Shown here one piece after another: positions 8,042 to 15,944 of a stretch of 64,000 bases of DNA. The DNA comes from Sphingomonas bacterium. Lineage in GTDB: Bacteria; Pseudomonadota; Alphaproteobacteria; Sphingomonadales; Sphingomonadaceae. The stretch spans positions 150,343-214,342 of the forward strand of contig JASBRX010000011.1 in assembly GCA_030149245.1 (NCBI GenBank). Direction: 5' to 3'. The notes under the pieces were generated by a model. The model worked only from the letters and a program-made list of their open reading frames with translations, made no database searches and was not told the origin of the DNA. Numbering within the stretch: the first letter of the stretch is position 1; each line of letters starts with the position of its first letter. Position numbers and translations under genes: made by a program.

Positions 8042-8935
8042 TCACGCCCGCGGATGGGCGTTGCGATAGACGTCGAGCAGATGCGCCGCGTCCACCGCCG
8101 TATAGATTTGCGTCGAGCTCAGGCTGGCATGGCCGAGCAGCTCCTGCAAGGCGCGCAGATCCGCCCCGCGCCCCAGCAGATGCGTCGCGAAACTGTGGCG
8201 CAGCGCATGCGGCGTCGTCCGCTCAGGCAGGCCCAGCCGCACCCGCGCCGCGCGCACCGCGCGCCGCACCAGCGCCGGATCGAGCGGCCCGCCCCGCGCG
8301 CCCCGAAACAGTGGCTCCCCCGGCGCGGTGCCATAGGGACAGAGGCGCACATAGTCCTCCACCGCCGCGCGCACCTGCGGCAACAGCGGCACGATCCGCA
8401 CCTTGTCGCGCTTGCCGGTGACCCGCAGCGTCTCGCCCAGCGGCAATGCCGCGCCGGTCAGCCCCATCGCCTCGCCGATGCGCAGTCCCGCGCCATAGAG
8501 CAGCAGCAGCACCGCCAGGTCGCGCGCCGCGATCCACGGCGCGCGCGCGTCGTCCGCCACTTCCTCGGCCAGCGCCACCGCCTCGTCGGGCGACACCGGG
8601 CGCGGCACGCCCTTGCGCACACGCGGCCCGCGCAGCCGGGGCAGTTCGGCATCCTCCCCGCCCGCAAAGTTGAGGAATGCGCGCACCGCCGACAGCTCCC
8701 GCGCCGCGCTGGCATTGCCGATACCCTCGTTGCGCCGCTGCGCCAGATAGGCACGCAGGTCCGCCGCACTCACCTTGCCCAGCGCCGCGCGATCCACCGC
8801 CCCGCCCCAATGCCCCGACAGAAACGCGATCAACCGCGCCGCCGTCGCCTCATAGGCCCGCACCGTATGCACCGACCGCCGCCGATCCCGCGCCAGATGC
8901 GCGCCGAAGAGGAGGGGCAATGGCTTGTCATCCAT
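8042..8935 (-). CDS. xerC: Tyrosine recombinase XerC
   Basis: A 297-residue site-specific recombinase that, with XerD, resolves chromosome dimers at dif. The N-terminal core-binding domain spans about 1-100. All catalytic residues are present: Arg152 ('GAGLRIGEAMGL'), Lys175, His243 and Arg246 ('HALRHSFATHLL'), His269 ('LLGHASLSSTQIY') and Tyr278. The start at 8935 corresponds to the usual XerC N terminus. No attachment site or integrated element is visible beside it, and its length and sequence indicate the housekeeping enzyme rather than a phage integrase. A type B repeat lies just upstream. Confidence 0.88.
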   Translation of the reverse strand: MDDKPLPLLFGAHLARDRRRSVHTVRAYEATAARLIAFLSGHWGGAVDRAALGKVSAADLRAYLAQRRNEGIGNASAARELSAVRAFLNFAGGEDAELPRLRGPRVRKGVPRPVSPDEAVALAEEVADDARAPWIAARDLAVLLLLYGAGLRIGEAMGLTGAALPLGETLRVTGKRDKVRIVPLLPQVRAAVEDYVRLCPYGTAPGEPLFRGARGGPLDPALVRRAVRAARVRLGLPERTTPHALRHSFATHLLGRGADLRALQELLGHASLSSTQIYTAVDAAHLLDVYRNAHPRA

Positions 8936-8998
8936 TGGGGCACCGTATCCCCGCTCGGCCTGAACGTCATGCAACAATCGGGGCCTTTTCACCCAGGC

Positions 8999-9076
8999 CC
9001 GTTTGCCCTGAGCTTGTCGAAGGGCCAAAGACCGCCATTGTTCGGAAAGGTGCTTCGACAAGCTCAGCACAAACGG
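8999..9076. repeat. Type B palindromic repeat, copy 2
   Basis: Left terminus CCGTTTGCCCTGAG followed by 'CTTGTCGAAGGGCC'; right arm 'TGCTTCGACAAGCTCAGCAC' ending AAACGG. The right arm is a variant in which the GGGC pairing partner has become GCAC, so the two halves no longer match perfectly. It lies in the divergent space between xerC and the hydrolase gene. Confidence 0.8.
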
Positions 9077-9112
9077 TTCAGATTGAAGAACGCATGCCCT
9101 AAAGACCCTCCC

Positions 9113-9835
9113 ATGATCAACGCAGCCGGCCACCGCCTCGCCTTCCACCACAGTCCCGGCACCGGGCCGACCATCGTCTTCCTCCCCGGCTATGCCTCCG
9201 ACATGAGCGGGAGCAAGGCGGTCGCGATCGAACAATGGGCGCAGTCCACCGGCCGCGCCTTCCTCCGTTTCGACTATGCCGGCTGCGGTGAAAGCGAAGG
9301 CGCGTTCGAGGATCAGACGCTGGCCAGCTGGCGCGACGACGCCCTGCTGCTGATCGACCGCCTGATCGAGGGCCCCGTCGTCCTTGTCGGATCGTCGATG
9401 GGCGGGTGGATCATGCTGCTCGTCGCGAAAGCCCGCCCCGATCGCGTCGCGGCGCTGGTCGGCATCGCCGCCGCTCCCGATTTCACCGACTGGGGCTTCA
9501 CCCAGGCACAGAAGATGGTCTTGCTCAACGACGGCCGTCTCGAGCAACCGTCCGAATACTCCCCCCAGCCCACCGTCACCACGCGCGCCTTCTGGTCGTC
9601 GGGCGAGGCGAACCGGCTGATGCACGGCCCCATCAACCTGCCCATGCCCGCGCGCCTGATCCACGGACAGCGCGATCCCGACGTGCCCTGGCAACGCAGC
9701 GTCAGCCTTGCCGGCCTGCTCCGTTCAGACGATGTGCAGACAATCCTCGTCAAGGACGGCGACCACCGCCTGTCGCGCCCGCAGGACATCGCCCTGATCC
9801 TGCGCACCCTAGAGGATCTCGTCCCCACATCATGA
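9113..9835 (+). CDS. Alpha/beta-hydrolase, ABHD10/palmitoyl-thioesterase-like
   Basis: A 240-residue serine hydrolase. The nucleophile elbow is GSSMGG with Ser95; the acid is Asp188 in 'HGQRDPDVP'; the base is His218 in 'VKDGDHRLS'. The oxyanion loop 'LPGYASDMSGSKA' is characteristic of the group containing mammalian ABHD10 and many alphaproteobacterial proteins, which hydrolyse acyl thioesters or acyl glucuronides. No signal peptide is present. The start was chosen at ATG 9113; the ORF is open far upstream but without family resemblance. Its stop overlaps the next start (ATGA), so it is coupled with the TPR protein. Confidence 0.85.
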   Translation: MINAAGHRLAFHHSPGTGPTIVFLPGYASDMSGSKAVAIEQWAQSTGRAFLRFDYAGCGESEGAFEDQTLASWRDDALLLIDRLIEGPVVLVGSSMGGWIMLLVAKARPDRVAALVGIAAAPDFTDWGFTQAQKMVLLNDGRLEQPSEYSPQPTVTTRAFWSSGEANRLMHGPINLPMPARLIHGQRDPDVPWQRSVSLAGLLRSDDVQTILVKDGDHRLSRPQDIALILRTLEDLVPTS

Positions 9836-10578
9836 TGTTCCTGCTCCTCGCCGCCGCCACTCAGACCACCCCCGTGGGCCCGCCCTCGCCGGAAGAACAG
9901 CGCTGGGAACGCTGCGTCGAACTCGCGGTCGATGAACCCGCAGCGGGGATTGCCGAAGCCAATCGCTGGCGCATGGCAGGTGGGCGCTTCCTCGCCGAAC
10001 AATGCCGCGGCATGGCCTATGCCCGGCAACAGCGCTGGGTCAGCGCGGGCGGCGCGTTCGAAACGGCGGCACGCGAAGCCGAAGTCGCGCGCGACCGCCG
10101 CGCCTCCAAATACTGGGCACAGGCCGGCAATGCCTGGCTTGCCGCCGGTGAAGCCGCCAAGGCGCGCGCCGCGCTCGACGCCGCGCTTGCCACCGGCACG
10201 CTTGAGGGGTTGGAACGCGGCGAAGCGCATCTCGACCGCGCCCGCACCCTCGTCGCATCGGGCGACCTCGCCGGCGCGCGCAGCGACCTCGACAAGGCGC
10301 TGGTCCACGCCGCGAAAGATCCGATGGCGTGGCTGCTCTCCGCCAACCTCGCGCGCCGCACCGGCAACATCCCGCTTGCGCGCGAACATATCGCCAGGGC
10401 GTTGGAAATGGCCGGCGACGACGCCTCGGTCCAGCTCGAGGCTGGCAATATCGCCGCCGTCGCGCGCGACGAAGCCGGGGCCAAGGCCGCCTGGACCCGC
10501 GCTGCGCAACTCTCTCCGGATGGCCCGATCGGCGCCTCCGCCCGCGCCGCGCTCCAACAATTTGCGGAGCAGCAATAG
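9832..10578 (+). CDS. Secreted TPR-repeat protein
   Basis: A 248-residue Ala-rich protein beginning with a short hydrophobic stretch '[12 protein letters not shown]', probably a signal peptide or N-anchor. From about residue 60 to 240 it consists of helical-pair repeats of TPR type ('[19 protein letters not shown]', '[19 protein letters not shown]'). TPR arrays bind partner proteins; no enzymatic motif is present. The start overlaps the upstream hydrolase stop; a second ATG at 9835 is possible. Partner unknown. Confidence 0.78.
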   Translation: MMFLLLAAATQTTPVGPPSPEEQRWERCVELAVDEPAAGIAEANRWRMAGGRFLAEQCRGMAYARQQRWVSAGGAFETAAREAEVARDRRASKYWAQAGNAWLAAGEAAKARAALDAALATGTLEGLERGEAHLDRARTLVASGDLAGARSDLDKALVHAAKDPMAWLLSANLARRTGNIPLAREHIARALEMAGDDASVQLEAGNIAAVARDEAGAKAAWTRAAQLSPDGPIGASARAALQQFAEQQ

Positions 10579-10631
10579 ACTCCCGCTTCATCCTCCCTAT
10601 CTCTGACCCGAACCAGCGACAGGGACTCCCG

Positions 10632-11096
10632 ATGCACTATCTCCACACCATGATCCGGGTGACCGACCCGGACGCCTCGATCCGCTTCTTCGAACTGCTC
10701 GGCCTCAAGGAAACCCGGCGGATGGAGAGCGAGAAGGGCCGCTTCACGCTGATCTTCCTTGCCGCCCCCGGCGATATCGCCGCCGACACGTCCGAAGCCG
10801 ATGGCCGCCCGCGTGCCGAGGTCGAACTCACCTATAACTGGCCGCCCGAGGATGGCAGCCCGGCGGAAACCTATACCGGCGGCCGCAATTTCGGTCATCT
10901 CGCCTATCGCGTGGAGAACATCTACGAAACCTGCCAGCGGCTGATGGACGCTGGCGTCACGATCAACCGCCCCCCGCGCGACGGCCATATGGCATTCGTG
11001 CGCAGCCCCGACGGCATCTCAATCGAACTGCTGCAGGACGGGCATCTCGAACCCGCCGAGCCCTGGGCCTCGATGCCGAACACCGGGGTGTGGTAA
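10632..11096 (+). CDS. gloA: Lactoylglutathione lyase (glyoxalase I)
   Basis: A 154-residue vicinal-oxygen-chelate enzyme that converts the methylglyoxal-glutathione hemithioacetal to S-lactoylglutathione. The four metal ligands of bacterial GlxI align: His5 ('LHTMIRV'), Glu65 ('VELTYNW'), His89 ('NFGHLAY') and Glu132 ('GISIELLQ'). The sequence '[13 protein letters not shown]' is typical. It is the first gene of an apparent operon with a nitronate monooxygenase (7 bp gap) and gloB. Confidence 0.92.
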   Translation: MHYLHTMIRVTDPDASIRFFELLGLKETRRMESEKGRFTLIFLAAPGDIAADTSEADGRPRAEVELTYNWPPEDGSPAETYTGGRNFGHLAYRVENIYETCQRLMDAGVTINRPPRDGHMAFVRSPDGISIELLQDGHLEPAEPWASMPNTGVW

Positions 11097-11103
11097 ATCG
11101 ACC

Positions 11104-12195
11104 GTGACGGGCATCCTTCACGGCTGGCCCGTCCAGGAGTTTCTCCGCCTGACCGGCGCCGGGGTACCGATCATCCAGGCGCCGATGGCCGGGGCGGGCG
11201 GGGTCGCGCTGGCCGCCGCCGCAATTCGCGGAGGCGCGGTCGGCTCGCTCCCCTGCGCGATGCTCACCCCCGATCAGGTGCGCGAACAGGTGGCGCAGGT
11301 GCGCGCGCTGGCGGACGGCCCGCTCAACCTGAACTTCTTCTGCCACCATCTCGGCGACCCGCCCGACGAGACGGCATGGCGCGCGCTGCTCCAGCCCTTC
11401 TACGACAAGGAAGGCGTCGGCCCGCCCGCAACCCCACCGCCTCTGCGCGCGCCGTTCGGCGATGCGATGTGCGCGGTGGTCGAGGAAGTGCGGCCGGAGA
11501 TGATGAGCTTTCATTTCGGTCTGCCCGAACCACGACTGCTCGATCGGGTGCGCCGCGCGGGCGCGCTGATCGTCGGCAATGCGACCACGCGCGCAGAGGC
11601 GGCCTTCCTCACCGATCATGTCGATCTCCTCATCGCCCAAGGTTTTGAGGCCGGCGGCCACGCCGGCTATTTCCTTGGCGAGTTCCGGCCAAAGGGCACG
11701 CTGGCGCTGGTGCGGGAGGTCGCGCTCGACGCCGACGTGCCGCTCGTACCGACGATTGCGGCCGGGGGCATCGCGGATGCAGCGGGCATCGCGGCGGCGC
11801 TGATGCTCGATGCTGGCGCGGTCCAACTCGGCACCGCTTACCTCCACACTGCTGAGGCGACCATCTCCCCCGTCCACCGCGCCGCGCTGCGCACCGGCGA
11901 GACGGTTGTCACCAACCTCTTCTCCGGCGGGCTCGCGCGCGGGATCCGCAACGCGCTGATCGACGCAATCGGGCCGGTGCATCCCGCCGCCCCCCGCTTC
12001 CCTTATGCCTCCGCCGCGCTCGCCGAGCTGCGCCGGGTGGCCGAGGCCGATGGGCGCGGCGACTATTCCCCCCTCTGGGCCGGAAAGGCGGCGTCACTCG
12101 GCGCCCCGCTCCCCGGCCAACCACTCGAAGGCGCACAGGCGCTCACCGAACGGCTGGCGCGCGAGGTCGCAGACTTGCTAGGAACACCCCCATGA
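11104..12195 (+). CDS. Nitronate monooxygenase / NAD(P)H-dependent flavin oxidoreductase
   Basis: A 363-residue FMN-binding TIM-barrel protein of the 2-nitropropane dioxygenase family. The start 'VPIIQAPMAGAGG' at about 19-31 is the family N terminus. 'GFEAGGHAGYF' provides the catalytic-His region, and 'VPLVPTIAAGGIADAAGIAAALMLDAGAVQLGTAY' (in parts) the FMN phosphate site. The start is GTG at 11104; an internal ATG at 11185 would remove the first beta strand. It converts alkyl nitronates to carbonyl compounds and nitrite. Its place between gloA and gloB is notable; a role in carbonyl or nitro-compound detoxification alongside methylglyoxal removal is inference. Confidence 0.85.
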   Translation: MTGILHGWPVQEFLRLTGAGVPIIQAPMAGAGGVALAAAAIRGGAVGSLPCAMLTPDQVREQVAQVRALADGPLNLNFFCHHLGDPPDETAWRALLQPFYDKEGVGPPATPPPLRAPFGDAMCAVVEEVRPEMMSFHFGLPEPRLLDRVRRAGALIVGNATTRAEAAFLTDHVDLLIAQGFEAGGHAGYFLGEFRPKGTLALVREVALDADVPLVPTIAAGGIADAAGIAAALMLDAGAVQLGTAYLHTAEATISPVHRAALRTGETVVTNLFSGGLARGIRNALIDAIGPVHPAAPRFPYASAALAELRRVAEADGRGDYSPLWAGKAASLGAPLPGQPLEGAQALTERLAREVADLLGTPP

Positions 12196-12920
12196 TCGAA
12201 GTCGTCCGCATCCCCGCACTCAGCGACAACTACATCTGGCTCGCCCATGACGAAGCCTCGGGCGAGACCATCGTCGTCGACCCCGCCGTCGCCGACCCGG
12301 TGCTGGAGGCTGCTGCAGCGCGGGGCTGGACGATCTCGGCGATCTGGAACACCCACTGGCACCCCGACCACACTGGCGGCAACGCCGCGATCAAGGCCGC
12401 GACCGGCTGCACCGTCATCGCCCCCGCCGCCGAAGCGGCGAAAATCCCAACCGCCGACCGGCTGGTGGCGGAGGGCGACACGGTGGCGCTAGGCGGGTTC
12501 CAGGCGGAGGTGATCGACGTTCCCGCCCACACCGCCGGCCATATCGCTTACCACCTGCCCGAAGCAGCCATTGTCTTCGTCGGCGACACCCTCTTCGCAA
12601 TGGGCTGTGGCCGGTTGTTTGAGGGGACAGCGGCGCAGATGTTCGCCAACATGCAGCGGCTCGCCGCGCTGCCCGCCGACACGACCGTCTATTGCGCGCA
12701 CGAATATACCCAGTCGAACGGCCGCTACGCGCTGGTGGCGGAGCCGGACAATGCAGCGCTGGTCGAACGGATGGCTGAGGTCGATACGATGCGCGCGGAG
12801 GGCTTGCCGACCGTCCCGACCACCATCGCCCTCGAACGCGCGACCAATCCCTTCATGCGCGCCGCGTCCGTCGAAGAACTGGCGGAGCGCCGTGCGGCGA
12901 AGGATAGCTTCCGGGGCTAA
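12192..12920 (+). CDS. gloB: Hydroxyacylglutathione hydrolase (glyoxalase II)
   Basis: A 242-residue metallo-beta-lactamase-fold enzyme that hydrolyses S-lactoylglutathione to lactate and glutathione, completing the pathway begun by gloA. The metal motif is 'NTHWHPDHTGG' (His55, His57, Asp59, His60); 'VPAHTAGHIAY', 'VFVGDTLFAMGCGR' and 'YCAHEYTQSN' supply the remaining ligands. The C-terminal 'NPFMRA' substrate-binding segment is present. The start overlaps the upstream stop (ATGA). Its own stop overlaps the stop of the convergent DedA gene by 4 bp. Confidence 0.93.
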   Translation: MIEVVRIPALSDNYIWLAHDEASGETIVVDPAVADPVLEAAAARGWTISAIWNTHWHPDHTGGNAAIKAATGCTVIAPAAEAAKIPTADRLVAEGDTVALGGFQAEVIDVPAHTAGHIAYHLPEAAIVFVGDTLFAMGCGRLFEGTAAQMFANMQRLAALPADTTVYCAHEYTQSNGRYALVAEPDNAALVERMAEVDTMRAEGLPTVPTTIALERATNPFMRAASVEELAERRAAKDSFRG

Positions 12921-13519
12921 CCCACCCGCCGCTTCCACGTCACCACGCGATAGGCCCACACCACGACCACCAGCACCGACGTGCCGACCGCGACCGGCCC
13001 GACATAGACCTGCAGCTCCTCGAACCGCGACCCAAGCAACAGCCCAGCAAAGGCCAGCACCGCATTCCAGATCGCGCTGCCGACGAAAGTCGCGAGCAGG
13101 AAGCGCGGCATGCCCATCTTCGCCATGCCTGCGGGCAGCGAGATCATCGTGCGGAACGTCGGCAGGAAGCGGAAGAAGAACACCACCCACAGCCCGTGGC
13201 GGTTGAAGAAGCGGTTGAGCTGCTCGACCTCATCCCAGGTCAGCGTCAGCCAGCGGCCATAGCGGTCAACGAATGGCTTCAGCCGCGCGATCCCGATCCA
13301 GCGCCCGATGCCGTACCACACCATGTTGCCGGCCGTCGTGCCGAGCGTCGCGACGATCAGCAGCGGGGTCATGTCCATGTCCCCGCGCGCAACCGCCATG
13401 CCGCCCAGCCCCATGATCACCTCCGACGGAATCGGCGGGAACACGTTCTCCAGCGTCATCAGGATGAAAATCCCGACATATCCGCCCCAGGCGATCAGGT
13501 TGAGGATGAATTCGGTCAT
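12917..13519 (-). CDS. DedA family membrane protein
   Basis: A 200-residue inner-membrane protein with the SNARE-associated (VTT/DedA) domain. Marker motifs are 'ENVFPPIPSEVIMGLGG' near residues 24-40 and 'FFRFLPTFRTMISLPAGMAKM' near 115-135, with hydrophobic helices at about 8-24, 48-68, 138-160 and 170-190. DedA proteins are implicated in lipid flipping (undecaprenyl phosphate for some members) and envelope homeostasis. The start ATG 13519 replaces an in-frame upstream codon at 13531 that lacks family support. Confidence 0.88.
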   Translation of the reverse strand: MTEFILNLIAWGGYVGIFILMTLENVFPPIPSEVIMGLGGMAVARGDMDMTPLLIVATLGTTAGNMVWYGIGRWIGIARLKPFVDRYGRWLTLTWDEVEQLNRFFNRHGLWVVFFFRFLPTFRTMISLPAGMAKMGMPRFLLATFVGSAIWNAVLAFAGLLLGSRFEELQVYVGPVAVGTSVLVVVVWAYRVVTWKRRVG

Positions 13520-13552
13520 AGGGGACGCCAAACGCTGATCAGATGAAAAGGA

Positions 13553-14509
13553 TCAGGCGCGCGCAGCAACGCGGCGCTCGATCGCATCCCAGATCATGGC
13601 GGCGGTGTCGGTCCCGTTGAACTTGTCGCTCGCCATGCTGCCGGTCGGCGACGTCACGTTGATCTCGGTCAGCCACTCGCCGCCGATCACGTCGATCCCG
13701 ACAAAGATCAGCCCGCGCCGCTTGAGCTCCGGCCCCAAAGCCGCGCAAATCTCGGCTTCCTTGGCGGTCAGCTCGGTCTTCGCCGCGGTCCCGCCGACCG
13801 CCAGGTTCGAACGGATTTCGCCCTCGCCAGGCACGCGGTTGACCGCGCCCGCCACCTCGCCATCGACCAGCACAATGCGCTTGTCGCCCTTCGCCACATC
13901 GGGAAGAAACGCCTGCACCATATGCGGCTCGCGGTACGCGGTGTTGAACACCTCGATCAGCGACGACAGGTTCGCGCCATCGGCGTCGATCTTAAAGATC
14001 GCCTTGCCGCCATTCCCGTGCAGCGGCTTGACCACGATCGCGCCGTGCTTGGCGAGGAATGCCTTGGCCTCGTCATGGCCGCGCGTGATCAAGGTCGGCG
14101 GCATGAAGCGCGCAAAGTCGAGCACCCACACCTTCTCGGGCGCATTGCGCACGCTGGCGGGATCGTTGACCACCAACGTCTTGTCCGCGATCCGCTCGAG
14201 CAGATGCGTCGCGGTGATGTAGCCAAGGTCGAACGGCGGATCCTGCCGCATCAGCACGACATCGGCGTCCGCGCCCAGATCGAGCGCGACCGGATCGCCA
14301 AACTCGAAATGATCGCCCGCGACGCGCTGCACCGTCACCGGATGCGCCTTCGCCCACACCCGCCCATCGGCATAGTTGAGCGCCTCGGGCGCATAGTGGA
14401 ACAGCCGATGCCCGCGCGCCTGCGCCGACAGCATCAGCGCAAAGGTCGAATCGCCCGCGATGTTGATCGAGGCAAGCGGATCCATCTGCACGGCGACGGT
14501 TAGGGGCAT
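13553..14509 (-). CDS. gshB: Glutathione synthetase
   Basis: A 318-residue ATP-grasp enzyme that joins gamma-glutamylcysteine and glycine. Typical segments are 'VAVQMDPLASINIAGDSTFALML' (given here in part: N-terminal substrate domain), 'LMRQDPPFDLGYITATHLLE', the ATP-grasp 'VVKPLHGNGGKAIFKI', and 'FVGIDVIGGEWLTEINVTSPTG' with the Mg-binding residues. Start 14509 matches the family N terminus. The order rsmI-yraN-gshB on one strand is a familiar alphaproteobacterial arrangement; inverted repeats now separate all three genes. Glutathione made here is the cofactor for the neighbouring glyoxalase genes. Confidence 0.93.
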   Translation of the reverse strand: MPLTVAVQMDPLASINIAGDSTFALMLSAQARGHRLFHYAPEALNYADGRVWAKAHPVTVQRVAGDHFEFGDPVALDLGADADVVLMRQDPPFDLGYITATHLLERIADKTLVVNDPASVRNAPEKVWVLDFARFMPPTLITRGHDEAKAFLAKHGAIVVKPLHGNGGKAIFKIDADGANLSSLIEVFNTAYREPHMVQAFLPDVAKGDKRIVLVDGEVAGAVNRVPGEGEIRSNLAVGGTAAKTELTAKEAEICAALGPELKRRGLIFVGIDVIGGEWLTEINVTSPTGSMASDKFNGTDTAAMIWDAIERRVAARA

Positions 14510-14524
14510 TCGGGCATCTTTCTC

Positions 14525-14585
14525 GTCACCCCAGCGAAAGCTGGGGTCTGGTGCGGCGGGAGACCCCAGCTTTCGCTGGGGTGAC
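14525..14585. repeat. Perfect 25-bp inverted repeat (type C)
   Basis: GTCACCCCAGCGAAAGCTGG plus GGTCT (14525-14549) is followed after 11 bp by its exact reverse complement (14561-14585). Each arm also folds on itself (CCCCAGC-GAAA-GCTGGGG). It lies between yraN and gshB, within a co-directional cluster, so it may form part of the transcript. It resembles the larger element at 33813-33976 in its GTCACCCC start. Confidence 0.9.
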
Positions 14586-14621
14586 GGCTGGGGAAGCAAG
14601 TAGGGAGCCGGTGGGCGAATG

Positions 14622-14978
14622 TCACCCAATCCACGCATTCTCGATATGCCGCGGCCGCACGCCGGGCGCGAGCAGCAGTACGTCGACCCGGATATCCTCA
14701 CCATTCGCGGCAAAACGCGGCATCAGATATTCCGCCGCCGCCGCAACCCGCGCCAGCCGCCGCTCGTCGATCGCAAAATCGAGTTCGGCTGCCGTTTTGC
14801 GCGCCTTCACCTCGACAAACGCGACCAGCTTGCCGCGCTTCGCCACCAGATCGACCTCCCCCGCCGGCGTCCGCACCCGCCGATCAAGGATCCGCCACCC
14901 GCGCAACCGCAGATACCACGCCGCCCGCGTCTCCCCATCGCGGCCCGATTGCTCGGCGGCGCGGCGGTCATGCGGCAT
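14622..14978 (-). CDS. yraN: YraN family protein (UPF0102), putative endonuclease
   Basis: A 118-residue protein of the Holliday-junction-resolvase-like nuclease fold. The family motifs are clear: 'GRDGETRAAWYLRLRGWRIL' (residues 12-31), 'RTPAGEVDLVAKRG' with the Asp of the putative active site (near 43-49), and 'LVAFVEVKARK' with E-x-K. Biochemical function is not established for the family. It lies between rsmI and gshB on the same strand, a conserved association. Confidence 0.9.
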   Translation of the reverse strand: MPHDRRAAEQSGRDGETRAAWYLRLRGWRILDRRVRTPAGEVDLVAKRGKLVAFVEVKARKTAAELDFAIDERRLARVAAAAEYLMPRFAANGEDIRVDVLLLAPGVRPRHIENAWIG

Positions 14979-14982
14979 CTAA

Positions 14983-15092
14983 AGCCCCTCCCCTTCAGGG
15001 GAGGGGTTGGGGGTGGGGCGTTTCAGTCTCACCGAGACCGGTGCGAATGAGGATAGGCCCCACCCCAACCCCTCCCCTGAAGGGGAGGGGCT
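14983..15092. repeat. Type A-like inverted repeat, copy 2 (CCCCTCCCCTTCAGGGGAGGGG arms)
   Basis: The left arm (14983 onward) reads AGCCCCTCCCCTTCAGGGGA and continues as GGGGTTGGGGGTGGGG. The right arm is the reverse complement ending at 15092. The right border touches the rsmI stop codon (15091-15093), so the last rsmI codons sit at the edge of the element. The spacer is about 40 bp and non-coding. Confidence 0.85.
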
Positions 15093-15933
15093 ATTCACCG
15101 CCACTCTTCATCTCCATCGCCCGCGCATACAGCGCCTTGCGGTCCAGCCCCAGCCGCTTGGCCACCTCGCCCGCCGCCTTGGACACCGGCAGCCGCGTCA
15201 GCGCCTCGGCCAGCGCGGCATCGGCATCCTCGGCACTCGCCGGCGCCGCCTCGCCGGGCGGGGCGACGACCACCACGATCTCGCCCTTCGGCCCACCCTC
15301 GGCATAGCGCGCCGACAGCTCGGTCAGCGTGCCGGTCACGCATTCCTCAAACTTCTTGGTGATCTCGCGCGCCACCGCCGCCTCGCGATCCCCCAACCCC
15401 TCGGCCAGCGCCGCCAGCGCCGCGGACAGCCGCGGCCCGCTTTCGTAGAAGACCAAAGTCGCGCGCACTCCCGCGACTTCGGCAATCGCCTCGGCCCGCG
15501 CCTGCTGCTTGCTCGGCAGAAAGCCCATGAACAGGAAGCGATCGGTCGGCAGCCCGGCCAGCGTCAGCGCCGCAATCCCCGCGCACGGGCCGGGAATCGT
15601 CACCACGGCATGTCCCGCCGCGCGCGCATCGCGGACCAGCTTATATCCCGGGTCAGAGATCAGCGGCGTGCCCGCATCGGACACCAGTGCGACCGCCTGC
15701 GTCGCCATCCGCGCCACCAGCCCCGGGCGCACGGCTTCGGCATTATGGTCGTGATAGGGCGTCATCGGCCGCTTGCTGCCCAGATGACGAAACAGCCCCG
15801 CTGTCACACGCGAGTCCTCGACTGCAACCACATCGGCGTTCAGGAGTATTTCAGCCGCACGCGGGGAAAGATCGCCGAGATTGCCGATCGGCGTCGCGAC
15901 GATGTAGAGGCCGGGCTCAAGAACAGAAGTCAT
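15091..15933 (-). CDS. rsmI: 16S rRNA (cytidine(1402)-2'-O)-methyltransferase
   Basis: A 280-residue tetrapyrrole-methylase-fold enzyme that methylates the ribose of C1402 in 16S rRNA with S-adenosylmethionine. Signature segments are 'LYIVATPIGNLGDLSPRA' (residues 8-25), 'EDSRVTAGLFRHLG', 'LVSDAGTPLISDPGYKLV', 'VTIPGPCAGIAAL' and 'FMGFLPSK'. The start ATG 15933 lies 11 bp from the divergent lipoprotein gene start, so the two share a very short promoter region. In many proteobacteria rsmI and the LpoA-like gene are divergent neighbours, as here. Confidence 0.94.
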   Translation of the reverse strand: MTSVLEPGLYIVATPIGNLGDLSPRAAEILLNADVVAVEDSRVTAGLFRHLGSKRPMTPYHDHNAEAVRPGLVARMATQAVALVSDAGTPLISDPGYKLVRDARAAGHAVVTIPGPCAGIAALTLAGLPTDRFLFMGFLPSKQQARAEAIAEVAGVRATLVFYESGPRLSAALAALAEGLGDREAAVAREITKKFEECVTGTLTELSARYAEGGPKGEIVVVVAPPGEAAPASAEDADAALAEALTRLPVSKAAGEVAKRLGLDRKALYARAMEMKSGGE

Positions 15934-15944
15934 TGGGGAACGTC

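Noticed and set aside
8042..8935. Integrase of a mobile island
   Set aside because: Sequence and size fit the housekeeping XerC. No attachment-site repeat, tRNA gene or phage or conjugation genes lie nearby.
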